This document shows positions 12,737-25,060 of a stretch of 64,000 nucleotides of DNA, in pieces (within the stretch, counting starts at the first letter, position 1; every line of letters starts with the position of its first letter). The translations under genes were made by a program, and so were the position numbers. The notes under the pieces are model-generated. The model saw only the letters and a list, made by a program, of their open reading frames with translations. It had not been told where the DNA came from and made no database searches. Origin of the DNA: Panax quinquefolius. Its lineage: Eukaryota > Streptophyta > Magnoliopsida > Apiales > Araliaceae. The DNA lies in assembly GCA_020205615.1 (NCBI GenBank), contig CM035171.1, forward strand, positions 6,961,399 through 7,025,398, written 5' to 3'.

Positions 12737-12950
12737 TAGGAGAATTAACTACAATTTTTACAAATTTACTTTTAATGGGGAAATGTTATAGATGGGAGAC
12801 AATATGAGATAAGTATATAATAAATGATATTATAGACAATTAATATTATATTTAATGTTATACAATCATTTTATTAATTTTTGTGCACAACTCTAAAACG
12901 TTTAATAGTAATAATAATAATCTCATTTTAATTAATTATATACTAACTAG
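12737..12950. other. AT-rich intergenic stretch
   Basis: Low-complexity AT-rich sequence between two mobile elements. Nothing coding or regulatory was recognised. Confidence 0.5.
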
Positions 12951-14195
12951 TAGTATTAAGGATGGACAAAAGGCCCACGGCTTAGTCTGGATCCGATCTG
13001 GTCAAAGCTCGATCTGGTCAATGTATGGTCCGAAAGGCTTAAAAAGGCCGCTATTTCAAGACAAAAATCTGACCTGACGTGCCCTTCAAAAAGGCCTGGT
13101 CTAGCTTGGCCTTGGTCATGGGCTGGATTGGGCTAGGAGGCCTGGCCTGGACCGAGACCTCACATGTTTTTTTACAGTTATTTGTAATGTTTGAGCTTTA
13201 AAGTTATAATTATTTATCAATGAAGTATAAATTTTTACTTATTCATTATTATAATTTATAAATTATAATACATTAATTTTAATTAATACATCAATAAAGT
13301 TTAAAATTTTAATTATTCATCCTTGCTACTTTTAATGTTAAATATTAACATTAATTAATACATCAATAAACTAACTTTTAATATTAAATATTAATAATAA
13401 GTTAGTTTCTTGTAATCATTCAAGTGCTTCATTAATTTGGATATACTAAATTTTTAGAAATATTTAGGATTTTTGTTATTTTTAGGTTTTTGTTGTAGCC
13501 ATTTAAATAATAATTTCATAAAGTAATTAAAAAACTAATTGAAATAATATTTGAGATATAACTATGCAAGTGTTTAATGACCATAAATGAAAAGATATAA
13601 GTGTATTTAAACTTTACAAGATTCTAGTATTAAAAGAAAATAAAGTAGATACTAACTTTATATTCAAAAAATAAAAGTGTAATTTACAATAAGTTAATAT
13701 TATTTTGCATCTATAGTCATATGTATCACAATATATTGTATCCAAATTATATTTTCTACAAAAATAAACTGGCATAGTAAACAACTAGACATAAATTTAA
13801 GAAAATCAATTTGCTTTATATACCAATTATATCTAAATTACATTTTACTTTAATTTAAGAGGAATATATATATTTTTCTGTTCTAATCATTCAACTTATA
13901 TTGGTGTGCAATAGAATGTTAAAATAAAATAAATCTCAAAAATCTTTCATCATTTTTACAAAATTTTATTAATATATATTTTTAATATTTAATATTAAAA
14001 AAAACCAAACCAGCCTAGGGATTGGGTCTGACATTATCTTTCCTTGGGCCTAGGCTGCCCTGAGCTTGAGCTTGACCTGGCCTGCAGGCCCAACCATATC
14101 ACAGCTCAACAGCCAAAATCTGACCTGACTTGGTAGACCAAATTCAACGGTCAAGTCTGACCCGATCAAAGCCCAAGGCCTGACAGGGTGAGGCG
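12951..14195. mobile_element. Probable hAT-type non-autonomous element with GGCC-rich ends
   Basis: Two GC-rich blocks made of ggcct, gcccaa and tctgacctgac words, at about 12960-13170 and 14010-14190, bracket about 840 bases of AT-rich filler. The left block starts ggatggacaaaaggccc. This resembles the GGGTGGGCAAAAAGCCC ends of a widespread plant hAT family, but that is from memory of the style and not a comparison. The flanks actagtagt and actaggagt may be a worn target duplication. No coding region is present. Confidence 0.45.
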
Positions 14196-14439
14196 GAACT
14201 AGGAGTTGTGCATGCCTGTTAAGCATATTTCAAAAGGAACGTCCAAAGGTGTCGTTAGCGTATTACCCTATAATAACTATAAAGAAACCGTCCCAAATTA
14301 CAAACTAAACAAAAACAGACGAAACACCGGCACTGCCGGCCGGCTCCCTAGACTCTTCAAACAAATCAGAGTAGTCGTTCGTTGGTTATACCTTCTATTT
14401 TATCCCAATTTTCAACTTATCTTTTCCACCCATAAGAAT

Positions 14440-15253
14440 ATGAGACCTTATAACAGAATGATGAAGAAGAAGCTCCTCATTTGTTTCCGACCAGCCACCA
14501 TAGAAACCGATGATGACAGTACTGAACCCATCACCCGTTCCGATCATCGAGTCTCTAAATTGTTAACGGTTACAAATAAAAGATACACCGAGGCAAGATC
14601 CGAGAACCTTAAAATTACACGCCATTCTCGATCTATCAATGATTCATCCCGCCAGGATTTAAAATCCATATTAGTGGAAACTTCACTGCAGGTTACTTAT
14701 TTTTCAAAATCCATAATGTATACACAATGGGTTTGTGAATTTTTTTTAATTTCTTTTTGACCACCATGTAACATAATTTCTTAATTATTTACAGCGACAA
14801 AGAGCTTGTGATCAAAATATTGATCCACTCATGATGCTTCGATCGATGAGTCATGATTACCCAAAATTGGTCGACCTGAATTCATGCGCACCACGTTCAA
14901 TTTCTGAAAGAAAGGAGGACTGCCTATCGTCGTCTTTAAACAAGTCTTTGTCTGGTTCTTCCGGGTCTCTGTCAAAATCATTCAATCAGAAAAAACAGAT
15001 GATTTCAGATGATAAAATTAGAAGATGGAATTCAGGATTGGTTCTATTTGTGACGTCTCTGTGTGTTACAGTATTTTGGGGTAGGGTTTGTGGGATACTA
15101 TTTATGTCAATATTATTATACTTTTTGCCTCGCCGGACTTGTACAGACCGCAGATCGGAGAATATTTCAAAGGTGGCAGAGACAGAGAAGGAGTACAAGA
15201 AGAGAGTTATAATGGAAGGATTGCTGGAAAGGAACAACCATCACAGACATTGA
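14440..15253 (+). CDS. Small two-exon membrane protein, possibly At5g23160-like
   Basis: Two exons, 14440-14691 and 14795-15253, are joined by a 103-base GT-AG intron (donor CAG/GTTACT, acceptor TTTACAG). Both are phase 0 and give 236 residues. The N-terminal half is basic and Ser/Thr-rich (MRPYNRMMKKKLLICFRP). The middle is Ser-rich. A hydrophobic segment at about 170-200 (GLVLFVTSLCVTVFWG, then GILFMSILLYFL) forms a C-terminal membrane anchor or hairpin. The basic tail contains EYKKRVIMEGLLERN. That architecture and tail remind me of the uncharacterised plant family typified by At5g23160, which I cannot confirm here. An upstream in-frame Met at 14206 lies in transposon-derived sequence, so I prefer 14440. 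The frame has no breaks. Confidence 0.7.
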
Positions 15254-17681
15254 GAGAGGGCAATTATAAGTTTTGAGTTACTGAGACTTTGATGAGAACA
15301 AGACAGTTTTTAATTTTATGGACTGCTTATATTTTTTGACATTTTTTTGGGGACAGTGATATGTGTTGTAATCAAGAAATCGATATTATTATAAGGAAAT
15401 TTGATATTATTACTTTTATATGGGTTTTGGATCTGTCATTTCATTCACAATTTACGCGTCAAAATTATAAGAAAAATGATATATTTTAATGTAAAATATT
15501 AACTTCCACCGTATGTGTGTAATTATAAGTTTTACGACCTTTGAATAATTTAAATTTATTTTTATTGCTTTTACTTACAAGGCAATTAAAAGGAAAAAAA
15601 TATCTTGAAATATGAAAAAAGTATAAATGTTTGATGTTGATAACATTGATATCACTTAAAATAGCTAAACAGAATATAGTAGTAATAATAATATAATAAA
15701 ATAATTTTAAAATAGTAGTAAAATAATTATGTAAAGGTAAAATAGTAATATAGTTGATTTTTTTTTTTGCTGCATTAGACATAAATTTAAAACACTCAAA
15801 CAGTCAAACACCCAATCCTGGCATGCCAAGATTCGATCCACCTTATGTTTTAAGCTCCGAAAATGTATTTTTTTTTACAGGTTGTAGTTTTTATTTATTT
15901 ATTTTTACTTTTTATTGAAGACAATATTTCAAAAAATATCTCGTTCTCATTTTTCGCCCTGGATTACCAAAATCTCAGTGCAAATTAGAAGGTAAGAAGG
16001 TAAGATACTCTACATTCTTATAACTTAAAATTTTCAATTATTGTACGTAAATATTTATTGGTTTAATTTGCATTGAAAACTCATTACAATTTTTATTCAT
16101 CTTGTTAATTAAGTAGTTGTTAACTTGTTACTAGCTTTTGTTTTAAATTGTTTATTTGCTAGTGAAGTTAGTATCAATCCTACCTAGTTACAAATGCAAA
16201 CGTTGAAATAGAATTTTCAGCTATAAATAGTATTAACACGTCATTGTGTAATAGAATGGGAGATGTGTAGAAGAATTCTTTTTTTTTTTCCCCACTCTCA
16301 TCTTTCTAATAAATTTTAAAAGAATAATATTAATATTTTATAAGCATTTTAATTAATTGGACAAAATAATAATTATATTATTTAATTTATGGGTTTACTC
16401 TTAAACTGATGGGATAATTATCTTATCTCTCACAAGTCACAAGGTCAAGTTTATATTATTTTTTTGACATTGTTATGGTGCGAAAGTAAAATAGAATAAC
16501 ATGAATTTCAAGTAGTAGTTGATTACAATGGGTGTGAAGTTAGTAAAAGGTTGTTTGGTTGGTTGTTTTCGTGTCATTCTGCATTACGGATATATATATA
16601 GAACACTTCTAATAATCGAGATCAATTTGAACATAGGCCCAATCGTTAGTCCTTCTAACTCACTGTAACTTACTTTTATTAGTTATTCGAAAAATAATTA
16701 AATTATTTTTAATTTTATTTGATTTTTCAAAATGGACACATGCTCGTAAGACAAAACGACATCGTAGACTCTACGATCCAAAATAATTAAATAATTATTT
16801 TCAATTTTATTTGATTTGGAGAGTAGTCTCTTTGTTCCGTATTATTTTAGTAGGAGAATACTGATAAAATCAGTACTCTTTTTTTGGGAACCCAAAATAT
16901 TTTAGCATTAAAAATAAATATTTAAAAGGTTATGTCTAAATGTATTTATGATAAATCATAATATAAAAAAATAAATTCAAAAAAGTAGAGACTTTCAACT
17001 ATGCTATGGAGGAATAATTTTTTTATTTTTCTTTTGGGGTTGGCCTTGCCGAGCGAGCATGTAGCGGCAGAGGTATTAAATATTGAGGTGTGGCAATTAT
17101 GTAAATGGTCGGCTGATTTGAATTTAATGGATTGCCACTACAGCATGTAGTGGCAGGGGGTTCAATTTTTTTAATCTGAACCTTACAATGTATGAATGAT
17201 GGATCAACGGTTATAAACTTGATTGTTGAACAGTGTTCAAAGCAACCGATTGTCACATATTAATTCTCATTATATATATCCTTAATTTTATTTTATTACC
17301 TTGCCTTGGACAAATTTAAGATGGTCATGTTTTGTAGAGTGAAAACCTGCTCTTGTAGTCATTGGTCAATTATCTTAGGTTTTGACAATTATTTTATTAA
17401 AAAGGAAAAAGAGGAAATATCTGGATTGAGTATTGACAATAACAAATGCATGGTGCTGTGAGAATAATATTTCACTAGATTTAAAGGTTATGGATATTGA
17501 TCAAATAAAGCTAAATCAAATGACTATGTATATTAATATTGGTGTGCTAGCTATACTATATATCCAATACCACTGATTTTACTTTATTTATTATATACAG
17601 TCTACAGAGATCTTGCACATATGTAAAACATTATGGATGCCAGCCACATCAATGGATAAATATCAAGCTCGATTAAATAAT
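15254..17681. other. AT-rich intergenic region, no gene recognised
   Basis: Poly-T tracts, short ATT repeats and degenerate duplications. One example is the aaataattaaat word pair, each followed by attttatttgattt, at about 16690-16730 and 16782-16816. A GC-richer island at 17035-17165 contains an inverted pair built on gtagcggcag and ctgccactac words. No open frame has family resemblance. Nothing else was seen. Confidence 0.5.
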
Positions 17682-18028
17682 GAGTAATGCTACGTAGACA
17701 GTTTTATTCGACCGATTTATTGGACATGTGCAATTTTTTTTTTTTTTTTTGTATGTGACTTTCAAAAAATATATAGTATTTATTCTAACATAAATTTTTA
17801 CAAAATATAATGTTTTAGGTATAATTTAGATACATATACAAAAACAAGATTATACAGACTGTATAACCCTGTTTTTGTATATGTATTCAAATTATACCTA
17901 AAACACTATATTTTGTAAAAATTCCTGTTAGAATAAATACTATACATTTTTTGGGAATTACAAACAAAAAAAAAAACTGAAAATATTCAATATTCATGTC
18001 CAATAAAAATGTCTGCCTAGACTTATTC
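17682..18028. mobile_element. Foldback MITE (347 bp) with 9-bp TSD and long near-perfect hairpin
   Basis: The left end gagtaatgctacgtagacag and the right end, read inward as gaataagtctaggcagaca, form imperfect termini. Closer in, two arms of about 85 bases at 17770-17860 and 17865-17955 are almost perfect inverted copies around a very short loop near 17860. The flanks carry the identical 9-mer ttaaataat at 17673-17681 and 18029-18037. A 9-bp duplication points to MULE-type mobilisation. No coding region. Confidence 0.8.
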
Positions 18029-18037
18029 TTAAATAAT

Positions 18038-19399
18038 AAGTGAACACTCTAAATGAAAAGTCATATATATCAGGATGCACGCAACTGTTATGTCTTATTT
18101 ACAAAATTTGTAAATATTAAAGTTTTTTTTCTATCAAATCAAATAAATACCTTAGTAACTAAGCATATATATCTAAATAAATTTTTGCACTCAGTAGTAA
18201 ATTGTAATTCTCTCTTTTGGTTATAATTTTTCATCTATATTTTGACAAAAATGATAGAAAAATAAGTTTAAAAAGGATCAATTTAGCTTAAAAAATCAAA
18301 ATTGGGCATGCAAATTAGGGTTTACGAAAGTCCTTCCCTAAACTCTAAATTTCCTTTATAGATTTTGATGCGTTGTTTGATATAATTACGAATCGTGTGA
18401 GCCTAAGAATGAATTCAAGACCCTTAAACATCATGTTTAACGAGAATTGAAGGATATAGATATAGTTAAACGGTTGTAATTTTGAGATTTGATCATTGTA
18501 AATATAATTCGGGCCTTAAATCGATATCAAGGGTTCCATCCCACAAAAATTAGATTTAAAGCCTCTTAATAATTAATTTTATTATTGTGAGGTGCTTGGA
18601 GTTATTTAGATGGTTTACATGCCCATGGATATTTCCAACCCTATTTTCGATACTTGATTTTCTTTTGACCCCATGAAAACGATTTTAGAACGAAATTGCA
18701 AAGATATTTTAAAATTGAATCGAACTAGATTATTAGATTAATTCTAGGCTAAAATTAGAAGTAATAGAGAGTATCAATTCCTATTTAACGAAGGGTTTGA
18801 AAACAATGTTTTTCCTAAACGACACTTCAAATTTCTCATCGAATGAAAGCTAAAATGAAAATTTTCCGTCTAATCAAATCCTTCGTGCATATATTCAAAG
18901 AAGCTCAAAAGTTGCTTTCAAGATGATGCACCCATCAAAACTTTGACGGCCTTAGGAGACGACCCTTAGATTATTTACATCTTACGACTTTATTCTAGGA
19001 GGCGACACTCTAGATTCCACGACTTAACTTCAGGAAATGACCCCCAAGTTATTTACATCTTACCACTTGATTCTAGGAGGCGACACTAAAGATTTCAACT
19101 TCAAAATTACAAAATCGAATCGATAAACGATACCCTAGATATTCCCCAAAATTTTACAAATTCTCAGGACTTGAGTTACTTCCACATCCTACATACAAAG
19201 AGCTAGCATAAGGAGTTACATGAACATCAATCAGACTCAAGATTCTAATGAATATACACAAAGCAATATTAGCAGACAGAATCAGCTCTCTCTAATCTAG
19301 GCTTCATATTTTTGTAAGTGCTGCATACTTATATTTTATAACATTATAGGTATTTACACGAAGCGTGAAATGCTCAAAAGCATGCTCATTTCTAAGTCT
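18038..19399. other. Intergenic region with old retrotransposon-like sequence
   Basis: No gene is visible. The stretch at about 18350-19150 (words such as cgaatcgtgtgag and repeated ggaggcgacac) has the texture of a plant gypsy LTR, but I found no borders. The last 200 bases are the probable 3' untranslated region of the receptor-kinase gene. Confidence 0.35.
18952..19095. repeat. Two-copy 78-base tandem duplication
   Basis: The words ttatttacatctta and ttctaggaggcgacact recur 78 bases apart, near 18971 and 19049 and again near 18992 and 19070. This indicates a diverged direct duplication of about 66-78 bases. Confidence 0.7.
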
Positions 19400-21888
19400 T
19401 CATACCTTGGAACTTTCTGCTGATGCAGTGATCTTGGACTGAGAGGAAGCCCATGAAAGATTGCTCTTTGCTTGGGAAGTACTCTGGCTTGAGGATGACT
19501 CAGTGAAGAAAACTATATCCTCCTCGTTGTCCAGAAAGACTTGGAGGGCTCGTGGGTTTGGAGGCAAGTTTACATCCATAGCCCCTTCAAGAATCTGAAC
19601 TATATGACTCATTGTTGGCCTCACATTTTCATCATCTTGGATGCACCAGCAAGCAACTCTACACAATTTTGTTACTTGTTCTATATCAGCATTCTTATTC
19701 AACCCAGGATCCAATAGGCTAAGGATGTCGCCTCCATCTATTGTCACGCTTGCAGCCCAAGTAGGGAAGAATGTGATTCTCCGTCTGAAGTTTGCTCCGT
19801 GTTTCGCCTACCTGATATAATCTCAAAGAGCATCATTCCGAGCTGTAGACATCTGCTTTGGCTGTTACCGCTATTCCTGATAACCATTCTGGTGCAAGGT
19901 ATCCTCTTGTCCCTCTCATTGTGGTCAAAACCCGACTAAAATCTCGCCCAACAAGCTTTGCCAGGCCAAAATCTGCCACTTTCGGACACAACTCGGAATC
20001 CAGAAGAATGTTCTCTGGCTTTATATCACAGTGTATGATACAGTCTCTGCACTTCTCATGGAGATAAACCAACCCTCTGGCTGTCCCGAGAACAATTTGA
20101 TATCTAGTTTTCCAGGACATCTTTCCATCCTTATTGAAAATATGGGAATTCAAGGATCCATTTGGCATGTAATCATACACTAGCAACTTGTTCTTACCTT
20201 CAGAGCAAAACCCATGAAAGTCTTACAAGATCTACATGTTGAATGGTCCCAATTGTGCTGACTTCTGTTCGAAATTGCTTCTCCCCTTGGCTGAAGCCTT
20301 CCAGCTTCTTCACCGCTATGACAGTTGAATCAGGCAATGTACCCTTGAAAACAGAACCAAAACCTCCTCCCCCCAACTTTTCCGAGAAATTCTTTGTTGC
20401 ATTTTGCAAATCTTTGTAACAGAATGCAATCAGTGAACCTTCCACCGCTTTGGTAGTCCCACTCAATCTCCTTCGCCGCCTCCTAATTACAACCAAAATA
20501 AGACCTAAAAGGATTATTACAACCGCAACTAACCCCACAATAGAACCCATAACAACCCGATTACCTTTTTTATTTTTACCATTAGAGAATTCGGATGCAG
20601 CTACTCTAATATAGATGATTTTCCCATTACCATCATCTTCAGAGAGCTGTTTCAGATTCGAGAGTCCTCCACTCCAAATTGAACACCCATGTTTGTCATA
20701 AGCATAAGCAGTGCAAGAACAATCACTCAGGCAGGTAGATTCACACTGCGCAGAACTCCCAACTGAAATAGATTGAGAATTATCAGGCAATCCCATGTGA
20801 GAATTCAACCAAAACCTGTCTTCTACCTTATTGGTGTTCGTTTCACGACACTGCAATTCAATTTTCCTTGCACACCCACTGGAATAATCACCCAAACTCC
20901 AATTTTTCTCAGACCTACGCTTGAAACCATTCAAACAATTACAGAAGGGCAAGGAATTCTCATTACAGGTACCATAATCCCCACAAAAATCATTAACTTC
21001 GCATTGTTGTCGCGGTTGAGACCAAAATAAATTCCATTCCTTGATATTATCCAACCACGTGAGTTGCTTAATTTGCCCAGAATAATCCATGACAAATCTA
21101 GATACAATTGATGATGTATTGTAGAGAGAATACGTAAAATAACTCTCGTTTTCATTTGAAACATAGCTAAAATTGTAGACATTATTTTTGCCCATTTCAG
21201 GTACTAAGCTAAATATCTCCCCATTCCAAGGTCCACTAGTCCAGTACTGTTTGGACCTGTTCCACCGAATAAGATACTGATTACCAATTGGGTCTAGTTC
21301 CAGAGTGTACAGCCCTGGTGCAGGATCTTCTGAATTCTTCCATGAAGTAAGAAGTTGCTTCCTGTTTGTACGCTTGTCGTATGAAATCTTACCACCAGGC
21401 AACCATGTGTGGGCTGGGTAATCCAAACTTTGCCATAGTTTCGAATTTGACCCATTTCTCAAAACCAAATTTCCTTCATCAAAAAGCACTGCTATTATAT
21501 CGGAGGAGGTAAAATTTGTATCTGTGGACCAAACTGCCGTTTGAGCCACATCGAGAAGCACTAAGTTGCCATTTACAATTTTCAGTTGTGAAGAATACTT
21601 ATCAGAGATGGGCATTTCTCTGTTTGCTACCCAAACTACGGTATGATCAGAAACTTTTTTGTACCATATGCCAATATAGTAGTTGGAAGAATTACCTGGT
21701 TTGAAGAAGCCCAGTTCAAAGTTTCCACCTGAAGAGACAATGGTTTGGTCTCCAGAGATGGATTGATTTGAAGATATGGTGTCAGCTCCGAAAGAGAGAT
21801 ACATGTTGATAAAGAAATAGAGGGAGAGCACAGCAAGCATAAAGCAAGAATTGTTTTCCATACCCATGGCTTGAAATAATTTGTGCAT
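19400..21888 (-). pseudogene. G-type lectin S-receptor-like Ser/Thr kinase (At2g19130-like), three frameshifts
   Basis: Single-exon gene of about 829 codons if read through. The 5' frame (21888-20200) encodes a signal peptide, B-lectin domain (ELGFFKPGNSSNYYIGIWYKK region), S-locus glycoprotein domain (SGPWNGEIF), EGF-like and PAN/apple Cys-rich region. A membrane helix (IVGLVAVVIILLGLILVVI) and an Arg stop-transfer follow, then the kinase N-lobe with the Gly loop (LGGGGFGSVFKG) and VAIK-type Lys (IAVKKLEG). A single-base insertion near 20214-20222 breaks the frame after HVDLVRL. The second frame carries HCDIKPENILLD and DFGLAKL and breaks near 19838-19843. A third single-base change near 19773-19780 precedes the C-terminal block with ACWCIQDDENVRPTM. 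All subdomains are present, so the breaks are recent or are sequencing errors. As written it would make a 562-residue receptor without a working kinase. Confidence 0.88.
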
Positions 21889-22056
21889 GGAATATTTTAT
21901 GAGAAAGAGGGTTGCTCAGATTATTTGAAGAAATAAGGAGAGAGATAGAGAGAGAGATAAAACATTGGTCTCATCAATTGAAGAGGGGGAGTCATGGACA
22001 TCAAATGCAACAGAGTTAATGACAGAAAAAAATATAGGAAAAAAATAGACTTGGTC

Positions 22057-22070
22057 TTCTTTATAGTCAA
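22057..22070 (-). promoter_or_regulatory. Probable TATA box of the receptor-kinase gene
   Basis: On the minus strand the sequence reads TTGACTATAAAGAAGACC, with TATAAA at 22065-22060, about 170 bases upstream of the ATG at 21888. A pyrimidine-rich patch on the minus strand (21935-21960) follows it. The same TATAAAG context is preserved in the duplicated copy at 27444-27449, which supports function before duplication. Confidence 0.55.
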
Positions 22071-22089
22071 GCAGGTTACAGTAAGTAGT

Positions 22090-23276
22090 CCACACACACA
22101 TATATGAGGATACAGTAATACTTAATATTTTTTCGCTTTACAAAAGAAAAAAGTCTCATTTACAAAATTTATCAACTTTATCGGTATACTTTTATCCCGT
22201 ATTTATCTCCAAATACAATGTTGTTTAAAATAATGACATAGAAATAAAATTATAATATAAATTTGATGAAAACAATGTGGCAATATTTTGTATTACTCCT
22301 GTTATTAATAAAAATAGATTTCTATTTGTCATTCTTATTGTAGAACCATGGAAGTATTGGGTAAAGGTGCAAGGCCATACACACACACTCTTCTTTTAAA
22401 ACTGAAAAATCCTTCATGAGAATATTCCAATGCAGGTTTGATACAAAATATAAATAATTGAATCGGAAGTCTGAAAAGGCAATAGCTGATTGTCTATCAC
22501 CAGGTTTAGGACAATACTTAAATATCATTGGGGTTATAGTTCTGTACTTTATTTTCTTTTTCCTCATATTTTCTGGATGAAAATGGATGACAGGGTGAAG
22601 CAGAAAAACTTATTGGTGATCATAAAATTAATTTAGCACGTAACTGATAACAGGTCACTTGCCCTCCTGGAAAAGTTTGAACAACTAACTTCAACAACAA
22701 AAATAAATGCAAGCCACCAACCTGCATGCTGATTGCTGAATCCAATAATTTCTATGAGTCCTACCATCTATGAGTCCTACAATATTAAACTCACAGTTAT
22801 CAACATCTTTCATACACATTTTTCCCTGTCATCAAATTTATCTACATTTGCACCAATTTCAATCAAGGCGGCGGCGCAAAATTTTCAATTAAGGTGAGCT
22901 AAAATAGTAGTGAAAAATTATTGAACATACAACAAATTCAAGTATTAGTATTATTATAATGATTTTTTATAACAAAATTGTCATTTGTGTTTCTCAAAAT
23001 AAAATGAATTATCACAACTTGAAAAAGTCAGATTTATTAGGATTTGGAGCCTTCAACACCTACACAAGTAAGCCATGTAATAGGATAGCAGTTTGAGTAA
23101 AGATTGGAAAAAAGATGTTACAAACGTGAATGAAAAGAAATGGTTGAAAAATAAGATATTTGATGAGTTTGAAGATTGAAAGGAGATGAAGCCGCTGTCT
23201 TGTGTGCAATATCAAGAAATGATATTGTAACTCCAAGGGTCAAAAGATTATGCAGATACGCTGTGTTGTTCTAATA
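22090..23276. other. Upstream flank of the receptor-kinase gene
   Basis: No gene is visible. Parts of 22320-22640 and 23677-23760 match the flank of the second, broken receptor-kinase copy at 27530-27900, so this is part of an old segmental duplication. Confidence 0.5.
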
Positions 23277-23278
23277 TA

Positions 23279-23610
23279 CTCCATCCGTCCCAGAATAAAA
23301 GTCTTTATTACTATTTTGAGTAGTCCCATAATGTTCACTTTACTTTAATAAGCAAATTTTTACACAAATTTTCCTATTATACCCTTAACAGTAAATATCT
23401 CATATTTTTCTTATTCTAATTCTTTCTCCATATTCAATAAGTATAATTAGTTATGTGCTGAAAATATTTTGAATTAAAAAGCTAGAAAGTCACTCTCACT
23501 TACATTAAAAATGATTAATGACATATTATTATGGACAATTTTGTCATTTCATTCCTCTTCTTAATATGCGTGAAAATTCCACCAGGACTTTTATCCTGGG
23601 ACGGAGGGAG
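23279..23610. mobile_element. Stowaway MITE (332 bp)
   Basis: Termini CTCCATCCGTCCCAGAATAA and, read inward from the right, CTCCCTCCGTCCCAGGATAA form a canonical Tc1/mariner Stowaway inverted repeat. TA flanks both ends (23277-23278 and 23611-23612). The ends are close to consensus, so it is relatively young. It is absent from the paralogous flank near 27.8 kb. Confidence 0.92.
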
Positions 23611-23929
23611 TATATAAAAGAAGAAAACATATGTTGTAAATGATTAAATAATAAGTGCTTTCTCTCAATGGGGAGTTGACCAGGTATTTTCGTGATTCTA
23701 GAGGTTAAGACAATATAATGGGACTCCATGCATCCCCCGTCTTTGTCGTAATTATGGAATTGTTTATTAAAGAGGCAGTGTCGCATTCTTCTATCTGTAA
23801 ATATGACTGAAAATTGAGGTTACCTCCATAACCCACATCATGTGTGTACTAATGATTTGTTGCTCTTTACCTATGATAATTTTGACACTTGTTATGATTT
23901 TTAAATCTGCATGCTTTTAATAGTTTTAG

Positions 23930-24560
23930 TAGTCTCTGGTTTGTATGTTAATCCTTTGAAAAATAAATTTACTTTTTTGTGGGTTGGAGAATCTAGATGT
24001 TAATCTTATGCTTTCTAACTTGAGTATTAGCTGGTTCCACAAACCAAAAAAATAGACCTTGAGAGCTGGGTAACTAATCTGTGAGGTACCTTGGTGTTTC
24101 TCTCATCAGTCATCACCACTAGGTTTACTTCAGCTGTCGTTGTACTATTTTAAATGAACAACTAAATGCTATAGATTGGGGTTGGATCACAAAGTGGTTA
24201 TCATATGCTGAGCAACTAAAACTTGTCAACTCAATGCTTAACATTACGCAAGTATATTGAGCTAGCTACCTACCTTATCCTTAGCACAAGAAAGAAGGGG
24301 GACTAGGTATTAGTGGCCTGTTTGTGAGTTTGATTTGGGAGGAAGGGAAGGGAAGGGGCAAGTTCTTCTTTCCCAAAAAAATTGGAAGGAATAACTTTCA
24401 TTTTCCATCCCTTCCCATCCCTCCAAATTAAAACTTACAAGCACACCCTAAGAATTTGGGTGAACAGACGGTTTTTAGCGTTTAGTTATTCATTAATAAG
24501 GAATCTCTTTGAATTAATGCATACTGAAATTTAGAATTTCCATATTATAAATATTAAGCC
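23930..24560 (+). mobile_element. LINE (non-LTR retrotransposon) reverse-transcriptase 3' fragment
   Basis: Translation across frames gives the signature C-terminal part of plant LINE reverse transcriptase. SGLYVNPLKSKFTFL is near 23935, then YLGVSLISHH, LNEQLNAIDWGWITKWLSYA near 24150-24200 and EQLKLVNSMLNITQVY. The glycine-rich GGLGI motif is followed, after the MITE at 24313, by KNLGEQTVF. Stops are frequent. The 5' and endonuclease portions are absent, consistent with 5' truncation. Confidence 0.8.
24313..24448. mobile_element. Short MITE (136 bp) inserted in the LINE
   Basis: The left end gtggcctgtttgtgagttt and right end (read inward gggtgtgcttgtaagtttt) are imperfect inverted repeats, each followed inward by an agggaaggg-type purine tract. 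The element splits the LINE reading between GLGI and KNLGE, with TA on both sides (24311-24312 and 24449-24450). Removing it restores the reverse-transcriptase reading, so the borders are well supported even though the superfamily is uncertain. Confidence 0.75.
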
Positions 24561-24892
24561 TTAAATTAAATCATAGAGGAGAGGGTGAGATTTGTGCCTC
24601 TGCCATATATAGCAAAGGTGAATTGGGGCACCAAAATCACTGGGCCAACTCCTGGTATTTTTTTTTAGTATGTAATAATACCTTTTTAAGTGCTCTTGGA
24701 GTTGCAGGAAGATTTTTCCAGCTAATTAAAGTCCTCCGTTCAGACCTCAATTTCACCACCATTACATTTGATTAATTGGAAATAGGATTGGTTTTTAGTA
24801 TTTGGGGTAGGTGGTATGTCCTTTTATGAGAAAGGTGAGGAGAAAATGGTTTGGTTTGGTTGTGTTATTACTTCTGTAATTGTGTTATATAT

Positions 24893-25060
24893 ATATGGTT
24901 ACTAACTAATACTTTCACCCTTTTCTTTTCTTGGGGGTGGGGTAAATTATGACAGATATGGTTACTAACTACTACTTTCACCCTTATCTTTTCTTGGGGG
25001 TGGGGTATATAATATTATGACAGATATGGTTACTAACTTCTTTCTCCCTTTTCTTTTACC
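24893..25060. repeat. Three-copy minisatellite (63-68 bases)
   Basis: Units begin atatggttactaact at 24893, 24956 and 25024. They contain ctttcaccctt, a tcttttcttggggg stretch and gacag. The third copy is incomplete. The array lies just downstream of the LINE fragment. Confidence 0.85.

Noticed and set aside
14206..14439. Extended N-terminus for the two-exon membrane-protein gene
   Set aside because: The extra codons lie in or next to GGCC-rich transposon sequence. The Met at 14440 begins a plausible basic N-terminus.
20773..21030. Plus-strand frame opposite the receptor-kinase ectodomain
   Set aside because: Shadow of the real minus-strand gene. The same applies to plus-strand frames at 19858-20067 and 21516-21704.
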